64,000 bases of DNA from Branchiostoma floridae. Lineage: Eukaryota; Chordata; Leptocardii; Amphioxiformes; Branchiostomatidae. The notes beneath the pieces are model-generated. The model searched no databases and was not told where the DNA came from. It was given only the letters and a program-made list of their open reading frames with translations. Each line of letters begins with the position of its first letter. The first letter of the stretch is position 1. This document shows positions 32,990 to 46,300 of this stretch, piece by piece. Both the position numbers and the translations under genes were made by a program. The stretch lies in NCBI RefSeq assembly GCF_000003815.2, contig NC_049983.1:8504157-8568156 (forward strand), read 5' to 3'.

Positions 32990-34327
32990 ATGGTGGCAGC
33001 GGGAAATATGGCAGGCTGCCGCGTTGCCTGGGTAGTATTGACGCTAATTTTGACATTTGGAGCTGTCAGTAGGGCGGGTGTTACCGAGGAGCCGGCAGCG
33101 GTAGCGGCAGGTGGGAAGGGGGATGATTTTCACCCTCCCGAACCTGCCATATGGCGGAACGACACATCGAACAATGAAACGTCCATCACGGTCTATAACA
33201 CTACAGACGGGCAGGGGGAAGGACATAGGAAAACGGCGGCCTCTGAGCCGATTTTCCCGTCGAGTTTGAGGGAAAATTCCCCCGCAGCTAACAACCTGAG
33301 TAATTCCCGTGGGAGTGGGAAAGACAGCGACGATCCTACAGATGAGAGCGCGGCGGGGTCAGAGGGCAGTGCTGTCAGGAATGCCACGCTGCTGACGCCC
33401 ACGTTTGCGAACGCATCTGGAATCATAAACAGTACGGGCGATCCCACACCTAGCCCGAGCGCATCGGATGAGTGGCCTGTTTATCTAAATGTGACTCACA
33501 CGCCTGACAGCGCACTGCCGCCGAACGCAGCCCTGCAGCCGCCACCCGGTAGCGCTCCATCCCCGGTGACTTCAACTTCAACCCCGGCACCGAACATTAC
33601 CGCAACCACCTTCCGCCAGATTATAACAGGGAAGGTCCCAAACGCCCAGGAGCCGGCAGGGTATACGATTATTAATTCCACGGACGTGGACGTCACCACA
33701 GGTGCGTTTCAAGACGACGGGGTTGACGGGAGCGTGCCGTACAAGGCCGGGGAGACAGATTACCCCTCACCTGGGCACAGCCAGCGGGAAAATCCCAGCC
33801 TCGCGGATCAGAACATCCCCATTAATAACCTCCGAGCGGTCACGAGCGGACCCACCAACGGCGCAAACGCCTCGACTCCCGGCTTTCCTTCCGCCACCAT
33901 GTCGTGGACAGCCGCCCCGTGGAACGCCTCCGTGGTGGGGGAGCCCATAGACTACGTGGTGGTGGGCGTGTCGTGCTTCACCCTACTGGTGGGGTGCATA
34001 GGGAACCTGTGTGTGCTGTGCACGGTGTGCAGACACTACTCCATGCGAAGCGTTCTCAACATTCTCATCGCTAGCCTCGCCACCTCTGATCTACTCCAGG
34101 TAGTCCTGTACGTCCCCCTAAACGCGTACACCGCCGTCACGGACGTCCTCCCCTTCCCCGGCTGGGGGGTGGAGGTGGTGTGCAGGGGGTTACCCGTCCT
34201 CAGGGCCCTCTCCCTGGGGGTGACAGTCTTCAGTCTCTGCGCCTTCAGCGTGGATCGCTACCGGGCGTCTGTCAACGTCAGGCTTCAGTACGAGCAGTAT
34301 GAGAGCTGCTGCAGGACCATGGAAAAG
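32990..34327 (+). CDS. GPR37: GPR37-like exon 1: ectodomain and TM1-TM3
   Basis: The exon codes for residues 1-446. I chose the ATG at 32990 (context ACAATGG). A second ATG at 33008 (AATATGG) also fits and would place the signal peptide right at the N-terminus. An in-frame ATG at 32921 would add 23 residues that do not look like a signal peptide. The exon ends ATGGAAAAG/GTGAGC at the end of intracellular loop 2. Confidence 0.86.
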
Positions 34328-37300
34328 GTGAGCCAAAATATCCTGCCTTTTTACTGACATTTTCTATGACATATCGTCCATCATCACACCGCTACCCTTC
34401 AGGGGTTTGCAACGCGTAACGCACTTAATGCCTTCAGCATACCTGTGGTATAAGGCTGTATAATAGCCCTTCCATAGTTGTCACAACAGTAGTACTTGTT
34501 CCCCCACCCAAAATGTAGACTCATTGTCTAAACACTAGAGTATAGTATTTCAGGTGATTGTCCTCTGCTGTCACATTTCAAGCAGCACATGTTATCACTA
34601 ATTACTGTATATTTTAAACGAACAGAGCGGGCCAAATAATCTAAAGCTTTTTTGGCAAGGGTAAGCCTTCGTGCTGAGGTAAGCAATGAGGCCACGGGAT
34701 ATGTTGCAGACAATTATGACGACAATCCACTACAATAAAATATGCATGTATGGCGGAGTTTAATTTTTCTATCGGTTGTCCTTGTTGCCAGAATGCAGCG
34801 CAAGAAAATTAGGTCAGACGCTATTAGAAATGTCTGTCACAAAATTGGCTAGAAAATTACAATGTCATTCACAACGTACCCCCCATACCACACATACGAC
34901 CTTGGTGCGATCGCACTGCGATCTAAAATTTGACAGATCCCTCAACAAAATTTCATTGTGCGACCTGGCTGCGATTGCGCTGCGACCAAATTTTATGGCT
35001 AGAAAGAGGCATTTTTACGACTTGAATGTGTTTTGTTGTCTTTTCAGTCATGCATCTATATTTACATGATATGATACCAATTATGAAATCAATGGTATAA
35101 TTACGTCGTTAAGAGGTCGCAGCGTCATCGCCGTCTATTAGAATGGGACTGTTTTTCTGATGATGTGACTAAGTCTTGCTCATGAATAATTTAATAAAGA
35201 TCATTTATGAATGATTTTGGCCATCACAAAATTTCGTTATATCGTATTTTGCATTTTAGCTACATGTATCCATACAGCAGAATGAGTCATATTTGATACA
35301 ATCTCTTATCATATAAATCATAATATCAATATTGTTCAGACATTTTCAATTGACAGTTTTGAAAACTGCACACATTTTATTAGACGTTGTCGTATTTCCT
35401 GGAATACCAATATAGTAACTAGCTATAGCGAGCCCAACTTGACTCCTTTGTCGTGGCTTGCCCCTTGCCTTGTCTTGAGCAAAATAAGTGATATTCCATG
35501 TTATGTATCATATCAATAATAACAATGCTGTTTATTCATAAAATCATAAGATTGTCGGTTGACAGCTTTGAGAAAACAAAACAAATGTTGTCATATTTCC
35601 CGAAATCATCACTGACTTGCATTCGCCCAATCTCTTTTGCCATAGCTGACTTGCTATGTCCTTGGCTCGCCGCCATGTTTTATAACGTGTGGTCGTGTTC
35701 CGTTCTGTTGAAAAACACTCCACATTCCTTCCGCTAGAATGTTGTCTTGGTTCCTGGCCAGCCAAGGCGCGTGAGAAAATATAAGATAACATGTACAGAT
35801 ATCACGGCGTCAAATATCAAACGTATACTCCTACTTAGTAGGTTTTAAACCTCGTCTGGTCAAACTGATACAGGAATATCTCTCAAAACAATTAGGTTTA
35901 TCAATTATTCATAACTGGATCCGTATGGGGGTACGGTGGTGTATATTATTTCAAATTAATTGTGGTACAACCGCAGCAATAAGTACGCCATTTGTGCAGA
36001 AGAGCCCCCTGTTTGTGCACGGCGAACTGCAGGTCATTATCGTAAATTTCCCAGACATGGGACCGGGTTTTACGGTATCAGCCGCATTAAGATAAGATGA
36101 TATTTCATATCTTTGTATGAAAAATGGACTTTAAGTGGTACCACGTATGATCATTATCGTATCCAGTCGTGTGTAGAGTACTTTTTATCGCGGAAAAACT
36201 ATCAAATCTTTAGACTGGACAACTAATCTACTCACAGTACTATTCAATATTTCATTATGCACTCTATGTATTATGCATTAAGAACTAATAAGGAAAAGAG
36301 AATGATGTACTTTAACTAAAAGGACGTAATGAAAAAGGGATGACTCAAACGCCAGTCTATTATTAAATGTGAAGTCACATCCGTTATAAAATTCTTTATG
36401 TCGCCAGCGAGACTGTAATAGTACGGACCATCAAGAAAGATCCTTGACCTCGGGGACGTTTTCTAATCTCCAAGCAGATGTAGAGGAGCAAAATCGTAAC
36501 GTTTCTGAATGGCCTTCTTAAAAAAGGCACTCTGCTCCTCAGAACTTGAAGCTTGAAAAACTTTACGACTTGACTTTTCTATTGGAAGTACAGTGTGAGT
36601 AATATCCCACCTGCTTGACGGCTCCTATCCTCCATCTGCCGTGCCTCTCGGCACCTGAGTAGCTGTGATCTTCAGCCAGAGCTCCACCCTTCATTGTACG
36701 TTTCGTCCCTTCCCTCTGGTACGCCTCTGGGTGGGGGGACGACAGGGGAGATGTCTCCCTCGGCCTCACTGCTACTCTTACTCTTCATGCTGTTTCTTTC
36801 CTACCCCAGCTCTTATCTTTTCTTCTCATCCAGAGCCAGATATTTCTTTTGATATTGAAATTTTCGGTCACAAGACAGTTGAATTTTGTTCGGCAAATTC
36901 AACACTGTCACAAGAATACGATCAAAAAGCAATCTTAAACCTAGCGCTGGTTCACCTTTATCCGTGGGGTAACCTATATCCGCTGTTTAATTAAAACATG
37001 GGTTCAAAGTGTAGAAAATATTTGTAAAAAAATTTACATTCTTGATATTTGAAAAAGACAGTTTGAAACCAGTTTGCCTTCCACTAGATGTTTCGAAATA
37101 TCCTGATTTTTGAAACGACAGATATAGGTTACCTCACGGATAAAGGTGAACTAACGTTATCGTACCACAAGTGGTGCCGGTATGATACAGTGGATTTTAT
37201 ACACTACCATAAATGGCCATGTTTCTGCCTGGCAGCAGAAAACATAAATGTATCTTAGCAACATAAAGTAAGGTTATGATGACATAGCGTAACCTAGCAA

Positions 37301-40300
37301 CATAAATGGAAGGTCCTCTCGCCTCCGCTGCTCATCCTCGCTTGACGTCATCGTGGGAGAGTAATCGTAGAATCCGACAGGCTTTATTTGCTCTAGAAAT
37401 GTCACCTTGGTTTGCGCGAAACCACGAAAAAAATTGATGAACCTTTGGCAAACGTTTGGAATATTGAAACACTGAATATCACCAACAAACAGAAATTCTA
37501 AAATTCTAAATTGAAAACACGTACCAATAATAGCCATAACAAACTATTGCATTTTATCAGCCTAATTTCTAAGAAGTAAAAATATGTTTCTTTAATCATT
37601 GGATGCGTTTGCTTCGTAATATGACTCGTTGCACTGATAGACTTTCATTTCACACTATCAAAGTATCATCAACAAAGTGGCGTCCCAGGGGGATAGGTTC
37701 CATTCCGGATGGTTCACTAATTAATTTGAGTACGCCGTTCAGTTAGATTGGCTCCCGTGACAATATCGGTGCTTGGTGTGCATTTCCAATCTAATGAATT
37801 GTAAAATTAGGTTCGCCTGTCTCTCTCTCTCTCTCTTTCTCCCTCCCTCCCTCTTTCTCCCTCTCTTTTCTCTGCCCCCCTTTGTCACTCATCATAATTT
37901 TAGTTCTAATCGGCCGAGCAGAATGCTCCTTTTGAGATTCCACTTTCTCTCTCTCTCTCCCTTTCTTTTCCCTTTGTTCCTCTCATGTTCCGTCCTCCGC
38001 TTTGTCATTACTAACATAGCACATGGCATATATAGTTTTAATCGGGCTAGTAGAATGCTTCTTTGGAGATTCCATGTCAAATTTATATGTAATTCAGTAC
38101 CCAAACTTTTTTTGGGGTCAACGACTAACAATATGTGAATCTTCCACAATAGATAGTCCATCTGTTATCAAGGACGCATCTTGAAACGCACGATAGCGTA
38201 AGGTTGACAAATAATAAATATGACCGTCAGAATGTTTTATTTTTACCCAAATGAATACACGAGTCTCTATGAATCAGCTTTAATTTTTAGCATTATTCTA
38301 CAATCTGCTTTGCTCTTGCGGTAAGACTTTGTGGCTTAGTGTAATACTACATTCTGAGCTTACCATGGCAGTCAATAGGATTCCGTGATAATTACTTCCA
38401 TGAAATGTCATGGAGGTTATATTTTACCCAGCGTTTGTGTGTGTGTGTCTGTCTGTCTGTCTGTCTGTCTGTCAACAAGATATCTCAAAAACGGCTGGAT
38501 GGATTAGTTTCATACTTGGTGTGTTGGTGGGGTGCGATGAAAGCTAGAAGTGATTAGATTTTGGGCCCCCTAGCGGCTTCCCTTGGTACTGCAGCGCAAC
38601 TTCCGGTTTTGCTATCTCGTGTTCTGAACACGCTATGGTCACGATTTTTGAGTGTTAGATAGCTCTTGTGCTCAGGAATAAGTGACATAAGTTTTGGCCC
38701 CCTACCTACTAGGTTTGGGATAGCAGGGGCATTTTTGTCAAAGACTTCTGAAGAGGATAACTCAAGAAGGGAACAATGGATTTTCATGATTTTTGGTATG
38801 TAGGTACCTTAGACAATGTTGTACAAGATAAGATACCAATTATACAAAATAGGAGTAAATTTGCATAATTAATGAGAATATTCTATCATGGCAGTTTTTT
38901 CAATGTATCGATTGTCTCGGACATGATATAGTCTTGATATTTGGGTGGTAGATAGCTTGCAGTGTCATGACAAAGTGGGGCAGATTTCAGCCCCCTAACA
39001 TGTATTTTCGGAACTGCAGGGGCATTTTTGTCAAGACATTCCAAAGTGGATAACTGCAGAAAGGATTGACGGATTGACATCATTTTAGGGGTGCAGGTAG
39101 CTTGGGCAAAGGTGTTTATAATGATATACATGTTATGCAAATGAGGACCTTATTTGCATAATTAATGAGGAAATTGTATAATACCATTATTACTAATAAC
39201 TGGACTTCAATAAATGTAACACTTATTAATTATGATGGATGGAATATAAGCAGATACCAAATATGGTAATGAGGAACTTATTTGCATAATTTATGTAAAA
39301 ATTGCAAAGCCGCTTCAAGTCTAATGATTGGAATTTTATACTTGTGACATGTGTACCTTAGTCAATGATGAACAACAACACGCATAAATTATGTTAATGT
39401 CTTAGTCAATTGCATGAAATTTACAAAAGCTCTAAATTTTCATGGAGGTATGAGGTCGCCGAACTCTAGTTAAAAAAGCGCGCGTATTTAAAATTTATAC
39501 TTGTGCCAAATGTAATGCTAATCATTCTCCAGTAACAAAACGCCATGTGCGGTACGTAGACGTTCAATATTGCGAAGAAAAATACGCCCTTGCTTTTTCT
39601 AATTAGCATAATGAACAGGGGACTATTATGACTCAGCCAATCCTCTTAAAATAACGTGCTAGTATAATGCTTCTTTCGAGATTTGGTGTCAAATTTATAT
39701 GAAATTCAGCACCCAAAATGTCTTTTGGTCAGCTACTTACAATGTGTTATCTTCCCCATAGATAGTCCATCTGTTTTCAGGGACACATCTTGAAGCGCAT
39801 GATGATTAAATGTTAACAAATATGACCTTCATAATGTTCTATTTTTCCTAATGATAACACGAGTCTCTATAGATCAGCTTTGAATTGATAGCATTATTCT
39901 ACAATCTGATTTACTCCTGTGGCAAGACTGTGTGACTTAGTGTAGTACTACGTTATCAGCTTGCCATTGCAGTCAATAGGATTCCGTGCGTATAAACAAA
40001 CGCGTATCTAAAATTTATACATATGCTAAATCACTCTCCAGTAACAAGACGCCATGTGTGGTACATAAACGTTCAGTATCGCGAGGAAAAAAAACGCCCT
40101 TGCTCTTTTCAATTAGGACAATGAACAGAGAATAATTATGACTCACTCAATCCTATTAAAATAACTGCTATCCTTGCTAGTAGCGTGTTAGTCGGATTTG
40201 AACTTTCGACCGTTAGGGCTAAATTCAGGGTCACTGACCGCTGCACGCATGGCGTCTGTATGTCCGTTTAAAAGTGTGACATCTGGAGAGTCTTTCAGCA

Positions 40301-43300
40301 CTCTTTCAGCTGTGGCACGTTGTCGGCGTCGCTGTGTTCCAAATTGGGTTTCTGTTTACCCTTGACTTTATAATGAGGATATCATGCAAATCGTACAAGC
40401 ATGGCTAAAACCACAAAGCATGAAAATAGTCAAGTTGTATAAACAAGGCATCACAGACACTGACAGATGCCTGTCATGTAATTCTGTTGACTACGTTGAG
40501 CACTTTTTTTATGAGTGTAAATGTGTAAAGCCTTTATGGGCACATGTCGAAAAACTTTATTGTATCAATTATGGTACATCTTTATCATTATCATCATGTC
40601 ATTGCTATAAGCTCTGTAACATTGTCAAATTTCAGTATATAAACATGTTGATAATGATTGGAAAACACATTATTTCAAAATACAAATACGGAAAGTGTGT
40701 TGGAACAACAAACGTCACTTTTTGAGCAAGAGTGTGCACTGAGAGGTGTTTCTTGAGTCTCTGTAACGTCTTTGTAACATTGCAAATAGAAAATAAAGTC
40801 CATGGCTACGGACCATGGGAAGATCTTTAAAAAAAGCGTGAACATATTCGTTTTTATCGACGAAATTCTTTTAGCGTTCTGTCAAATTGTCCGGCCGCAG
40901 CGATGCCGCCAACTTGCCGCAGTTTCAGTGAGATACCCGTTTTAAGGCTAACGTCATATCTACACGTCATTTCTACATCTGTTTGTGGAAACAAAAAAAT
41001 AGAAATCTATACGTAAACATATACACAAATAACGTCCCAGACTATTCTCTATTCTGTTTAGTATAATCTCTTTTATATCATAATCATAATCAATGGTTTA
41101 TTCAAACATATATATACATACATACATACATGGACATACTAAAACAACGTTGCAGCCTTTCATACAATGCTGTAAAACTGGCTGAATTAAGTTAGTTTTA
41201 GTTTAAAAGCATCTTGATATATACAACATAACATATTTAACAATAATTGATGCACACAAAGGCTTACAGGAGCAGTAATCAAGATTCCATGTAGTAGTCA
41301 TGTGACTATAAACAGGCTATAAATCAGTATTTAAGAGTGTGGACAAGTATGGAATAGCACTGTTTCTGTACCTATCATGTCTGGCAAAAGGTATGCTAAG
41401 CTCGAGCCCTCGTTTTAAGTCTCTGTTGTGAACTTCATTACGGGTAGCTGGCAACCAGCTTCGAAAAATGGGTGAATTAAACATGGATTTCGCGAACTTA
41501 AGACATAGAAATTCTCTTCTTGCTTTTAAAGTGTTCATATTTAGCCTACATAGAGCTTCGGTATGACAAGTATATTCGCTGCCCAGAATGATTCTTAGCG
41601 CACGCTTTTGTATGCGTTCTAATGCATCCGATTGTTGACATGTTAAACCTGGATGCCATACTGGGGCCGCATATTCCATGATAGGTCGGACATATAATAG
41701 GTAAATCTCACAGAGATCTTCAGTGCAGACACCAAAGCGTTTTAGTTTTTTAAGCAAAAAAAGGCGACAGCTTCCTTTTTTTATAATGACGTTAGTATGT
41801 TTTCCCCATTTCAAGTCCGCAGACATCCAGATACCTAGTATACAGGCATCTTCAGTGTACTCCAAGGCTTTGCCATTCAGTAATAACACAGGGGGTAGAG
41901 GGGGATCCTTCATGAAGGAAATACACATTAATTTGCACTTATCATCGTTCAATGTCATACGGTTTTCGGATGACCATGTATCTAGTTGGTTAATTGTCTG
42001 CATTGAGCTCTCTTCACTGAATAATCTACTCTCTTTTAACGACAGATCATCAACATACTTCCATCTATCCAGAAAAAATTGCATTGCATCATTCACATAT
42101 ACTAGAAACAGGATCGGCCTTTTCATATCATATCATACTTTTCGTTCCCGAAAGCCACCCGGCCGGGCCCCGGTTTGGAAATGTGACATAGTCCTTACTC
42201 ATGACTTTTACATAAATATGATATTATTGCTAAAGCTTCTTATCAAACAACCGCGCGTTCATCCAAACAGCTTGACGAATTTACCACAACACATGAAGAG
42301 ATTTCACACTCGGGGCTCATGACGCGTACGCATGCGACAGAATTAAACCTCTTATAGTACGGCGATAAGTACCTACTTTAGGCTTTAGGTCACATTTCCA
42401 ATCCCGGCCGGCCGGACAGCTTTTGGGAGCGAAAAGAAAGATAGAAAAGACATCAAGATACACAAAATGTCAAAATTAGATTCATGGGCATGATATGTGT
42501 ATATTTCTAAGCGGGTTTTACCAAGGTCTATTACGTAGTAGAGCGTTACTTTCATCGTCGCTATATCTCCTCTCATCTGCATACATGTAGAGGATGTAGA
42601 TGGGGGGTGGGGTTGCTGGTAGCACTGATTCGCTTTGTCAACATATGAGCCATATTCTTATGCTCGGAATGTTGCATTTGCCAACCTGTTACCCCTTCAA
42701 CTACTTAAGATAACGTCACACTTTCAAACCGGGGCCCAGCCGGGCTATTAGTGGAAACGAAAAATAGACATGACTTGTATGCATAAAAATATACAGAGAT
42801 AATCCCCACGACTATTCTCTTTACGTCTTGTGTAGTTTGGTGTATTTTATACCATACTTTTCGTTCCCGAAAGTTGCCCGGCCAGACCCCCGTTTGGAAA
42901 TGTGACGTAGGCCTAACTGTGTTTACATGTATTGTGGTGATGATAAGGATTATTCTACCACATTAAACATGTCGAATAGTAAAACTATGATATCTATATA
43001 TCAATCTATTAGCCCGAGAAAAACCTATACCTTATTCCTTTTAAGCTTAGAATGTCTTCATGCTGTTAGAAGTCCTTTGGCCATGTTTCATTCTTTGTTT
43101 GATGATTTTACGTCCCTCAGTCATTCTAATTGTGATCTAAGGAACGATATCTGGATAATGTGAGTGCTCTCCGTTGTAATGTAGTACGTATTTCAGCCTA
43201 TAGGCTCTTACAAGTAAAAGATAAATCATTCATTCACTCAAAGAATTCTAAAAACGCCGCTCCTAGAAAGTGGCGAAGGAGGGTATTTCTAAGCGTGTCG

Positions 43301-46300
43301 GGCAGTGAACATTATGCTGCATCATCTTTATGGAAAATCAACACCATAAAAAATATTGATTTTAAGCACAACTGATGGTCTGTGGAATTATATTCCGGTT
43401 GGTCTGCGGTTCCTGTAGATACAGATATAGTGATGATCGTAAAACCGCGGGGAGTCCGAAAACCACTTTAGTCTGGGTCGTAAACCGACATTTGTACTGC
43501 AGCAAATATCAAACACTCTCTGGTCTTATACAAAAGCTTCGCGTGCACGTCCTGCATAGAAGGCAAATACATACAAAAGTAGCACGGTATGTATACACGT
43601 GTACATCGTAAACAGAATGTTACAAATTTTCTTTTTTCGAACGAAATGTAAGGGTAACGTCGTTACAAGGGAACGGTCTTAGGGCCGTAGGACCAGTAGG
43701 TTGTCTGTGTCTAGGGAACAATTGGGAGACGGAGCCCATCCCTCTCCTTCAGGGCCTTCTGCCTCCCCAACCAAAGTCAGGTACCCATTTTTACACCTGT
43801 ATGTAGTGGGGAAAGTCATAAAAGCCTTTAACAATGGCGCAAGATCATAGCATGACATGATTCGAACCCAGGACCTTTTGGTTGTGAGCCAAACAACATT
43901 TGCCACACGACTCCTTTCACAATAGGAAAGTAGCATATATCGTCTGTCTTCTCTGCTATAACAACCAATGATAGGTGAAAGATTAGCTCTTCTAGAAGCT
44001 CAACTGGTTCATGATCCCTTTTCCAGCATCCATGGACTGAAATATCGCTACTCTTTATCGTAGACAGCTTCTCTGTCGGGGGTGACACAAGGTCCCTCGG
44101 GAGACGTCTTAAGTTCGCGGGAGGGGGTCTTAAGGCCGCGGGAGGAGGTCTTAAAGCCTCTGCAGGAGGTCTTAAGTTCATCTGCTTCCATCCGGAAGTG
44201 GTCCATAAGCTGATAACGGCGATAACCTCGTTCCAAGGGGGATAACCTCGTTCCCAGAGTGCTAGTAGTACACATTCATCACTTTTGGCGAGTCTGTGCC
44301 TGGCTGAGTCAATGTCAGACAGACGAATGGTGTAGGGAATATAAATCGTGACCAACAGGCTTTTAAAAGCAGTACTGTCGCGGTAAGTGGCCAGTGGTCA
44401 CATGCAATACTAATTGTAGACCTGAAAAAATCCTGAAACAAAGGGATATGGTTGGTGCAACATATCACTATCATTACATAACGAGGCATTGCAACATGCT
44501 TATGTAATAATACGTCCAGAAATATGGCAGCCTTATTGAATTTGAATGAAGACCTCTATTGCACATTTTTGTCCCATTGGGCTAAGTACACGTCACATGG
44601 TAATGATCATATACATGTAACAATAGTAACAATCATATACATTCTACTCTAGTACATTCGACTCTCTCTCGCTTCTTGGTAATTGTAAAAGTTATTCTAA
44701 CACCAATAGACATGTAACTGTTATACAACAAATGACCCAGCAGTCGACAAAAAATTATGATTGTTTATTGTACTCTAATTTTATTTCAAAATCCAACAAT
44801 ATGGTTTTGTCATGTAAAACTCTGAGAGAACATTTTACATTTTCGTAGGATAAATGTGCTAGCCATGCAGAGTTCCAAAATCTCTATTGAAGGCTAAACA
44901 TGAAAGAACATGTCTCTTTTATACCCCGCTATTGAACCGAAATCGTTCCACAGGGAATCGGGTCCAAGTGTAGTTTGATGGATGCCCTCTATTCTGGCAG
45001 GCCAGGGTAAAAGTGAGCCAGCAAGTGCAGCAGTAATACATCGGAATCTAAAAGTCTCAGTAGATCGATCCCGATCCATACCGCCCCGCCGGGCGAAAGG
45101 TTATCTCTGCCGGCGGGGCATTAGTGTTCAAGTGCGCGCCACTCTAAATTACCTGTCCGGTCCTCTTATGGGACGCGTTTTCAATGCTATTTTCAGTCCC
45201 CTGTCCGCTAGAAACTACGAGTTCTGAGCGACCAAAGATTTAAAAGGTCGCCCAACAAATTTTAGAGATAAAGAACAATTTTCTTTACGTTTTGTGTGTT
45301 TTGTTATATTTCAGCCATACCATATATGGTATGGTGAAATATTTATATTTCAGCCATACCATATATGGTATGGTGAAATATATTGTATTCGTAATGTTTC
45401 TTTCTTTCTTTCTTTCTTTCTTTCTCCTGTCAAATCTTCAAAGCGATTCATCTCCGTCGTTCCGTGACCGAATGACCTGAAATTTGGCACAAGGGTAGAG
45501 TGGGTCAATACCGAGGTGCTGTTTTCTCATTTTTTTCATATCTGCCTCTAAAATGATTTTATTGAAGTTTAAAGGTCATGTTTTGACCAAAACGGTATAT
45601 TGTGGCCCCCTGTTCCCTTGAATTACAATGGAATGACCTTAAATTTGGTGTAGATAGGCATTAGATAGTTGGTAAAATGATCCAAGTAAAATTTTGGGCA
45701 TAAACTACTTTAAAATGCTTAATTTCAGCGCTTTTCTGAGGGGAAATTGGTTTTCTTTCGGCTTCCTGCCGTGAACTCCAGTGACCCCAGAGCCCACACG
45801 TGCCAGGTGCCGGCGGTCTGGGGAGAGCGAGAGATAATTACTTTATGGACGCCAGCCAATCAGCGACGAGAAAGGCGAATGCTAGTTAATATTCATAAGC
45901 GGGGCCTTGCAATCCCGTATATACACAAACAGATGCATATTACAGCCTTACAGTGGCCATATGGTCCCCTTTGCCGGGTTTGAAATTGTAGTTTGCGAGG
46001 ATTTGGAGTTCAGACAGGGTCATTTGAGCGGTAGCGGACGGTACGCGTGCATTGAACGTTAGTGTCGATGACTTTACCAACATTCCGCATGGCACTATCA
46101 ATCATTTTCGGCAGATTTAGACAGGGAAAATTGGACGGCTTGCGTTTAGTTTTGATAAGTAAGTTTGACAGTGGCGAGAATGCATGTATTTTTTCCCGAA
46201 CAAATGTAGGTATTTCTAGTGTTGTTGTTGTTCTTTTTTGACGTAAACTTTGTACATTCAAATTGTAAGTAACTTTAAACTGCCAGAGTTTGAGCCCAAT

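Larger units (their letters stand above)
34328..37771 (+). other. GPR37-like intron 1, first part
   Basis: Intron sequence without further exons that I can see. A family-D-like element lies at about 34895-35145, a possible degraded family-A foldback at 36464-36542, and a family-G MITE at 36945-37157. Otherwise AT-rich. Confidence 0.6.
40955..42190. mobile_element. family-F MITE interrupted by a LINE fragment
   Basis: The left part (40955-41090: 'acgtcatttctacatctgtt', 'acgtcccagactattctcta', 'taatctcttttatatcata') and the right part (42127-42190: 'catacttttcgttcccgaaa', 'gccccggtttggaaatgtga') reconstitute the same order as the intact copy at 42712-42908. The LINE fragment sits exactly between them. 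'atatcata' occurs at both junctions and is a plausible target-site duplication. Confidence 0.78.

Noticed and set aside
33044..33950. ORFs in other frames and on the minus strand over the receptor ectodomain
   Set aside because: GC-rich coding sequence gives open shadow frames. The receptor frame is the one with a signal peptide, sequons and membrane segments.
38388..39471. LTR retrotransposon or coding transposon
   Set aside because: No terminal direct repeats, no long ORF and no reverse transcriptase or transposase motif. The layout fits a non-autonomous element.
42927..43375. Two adjacent plus-strand ORFs that might be a broken gene
   Set aside because: They are in different frames, no domain is recognised and no frameshift logic joins them convincingly.
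43828..44355. 175-residue minus-strand ORF with a proline-rich repeat
   Set aside because: The repeat comes from a short purine-rich satellite (about 44090-44180), and the ORF's other end lies in a SINE.
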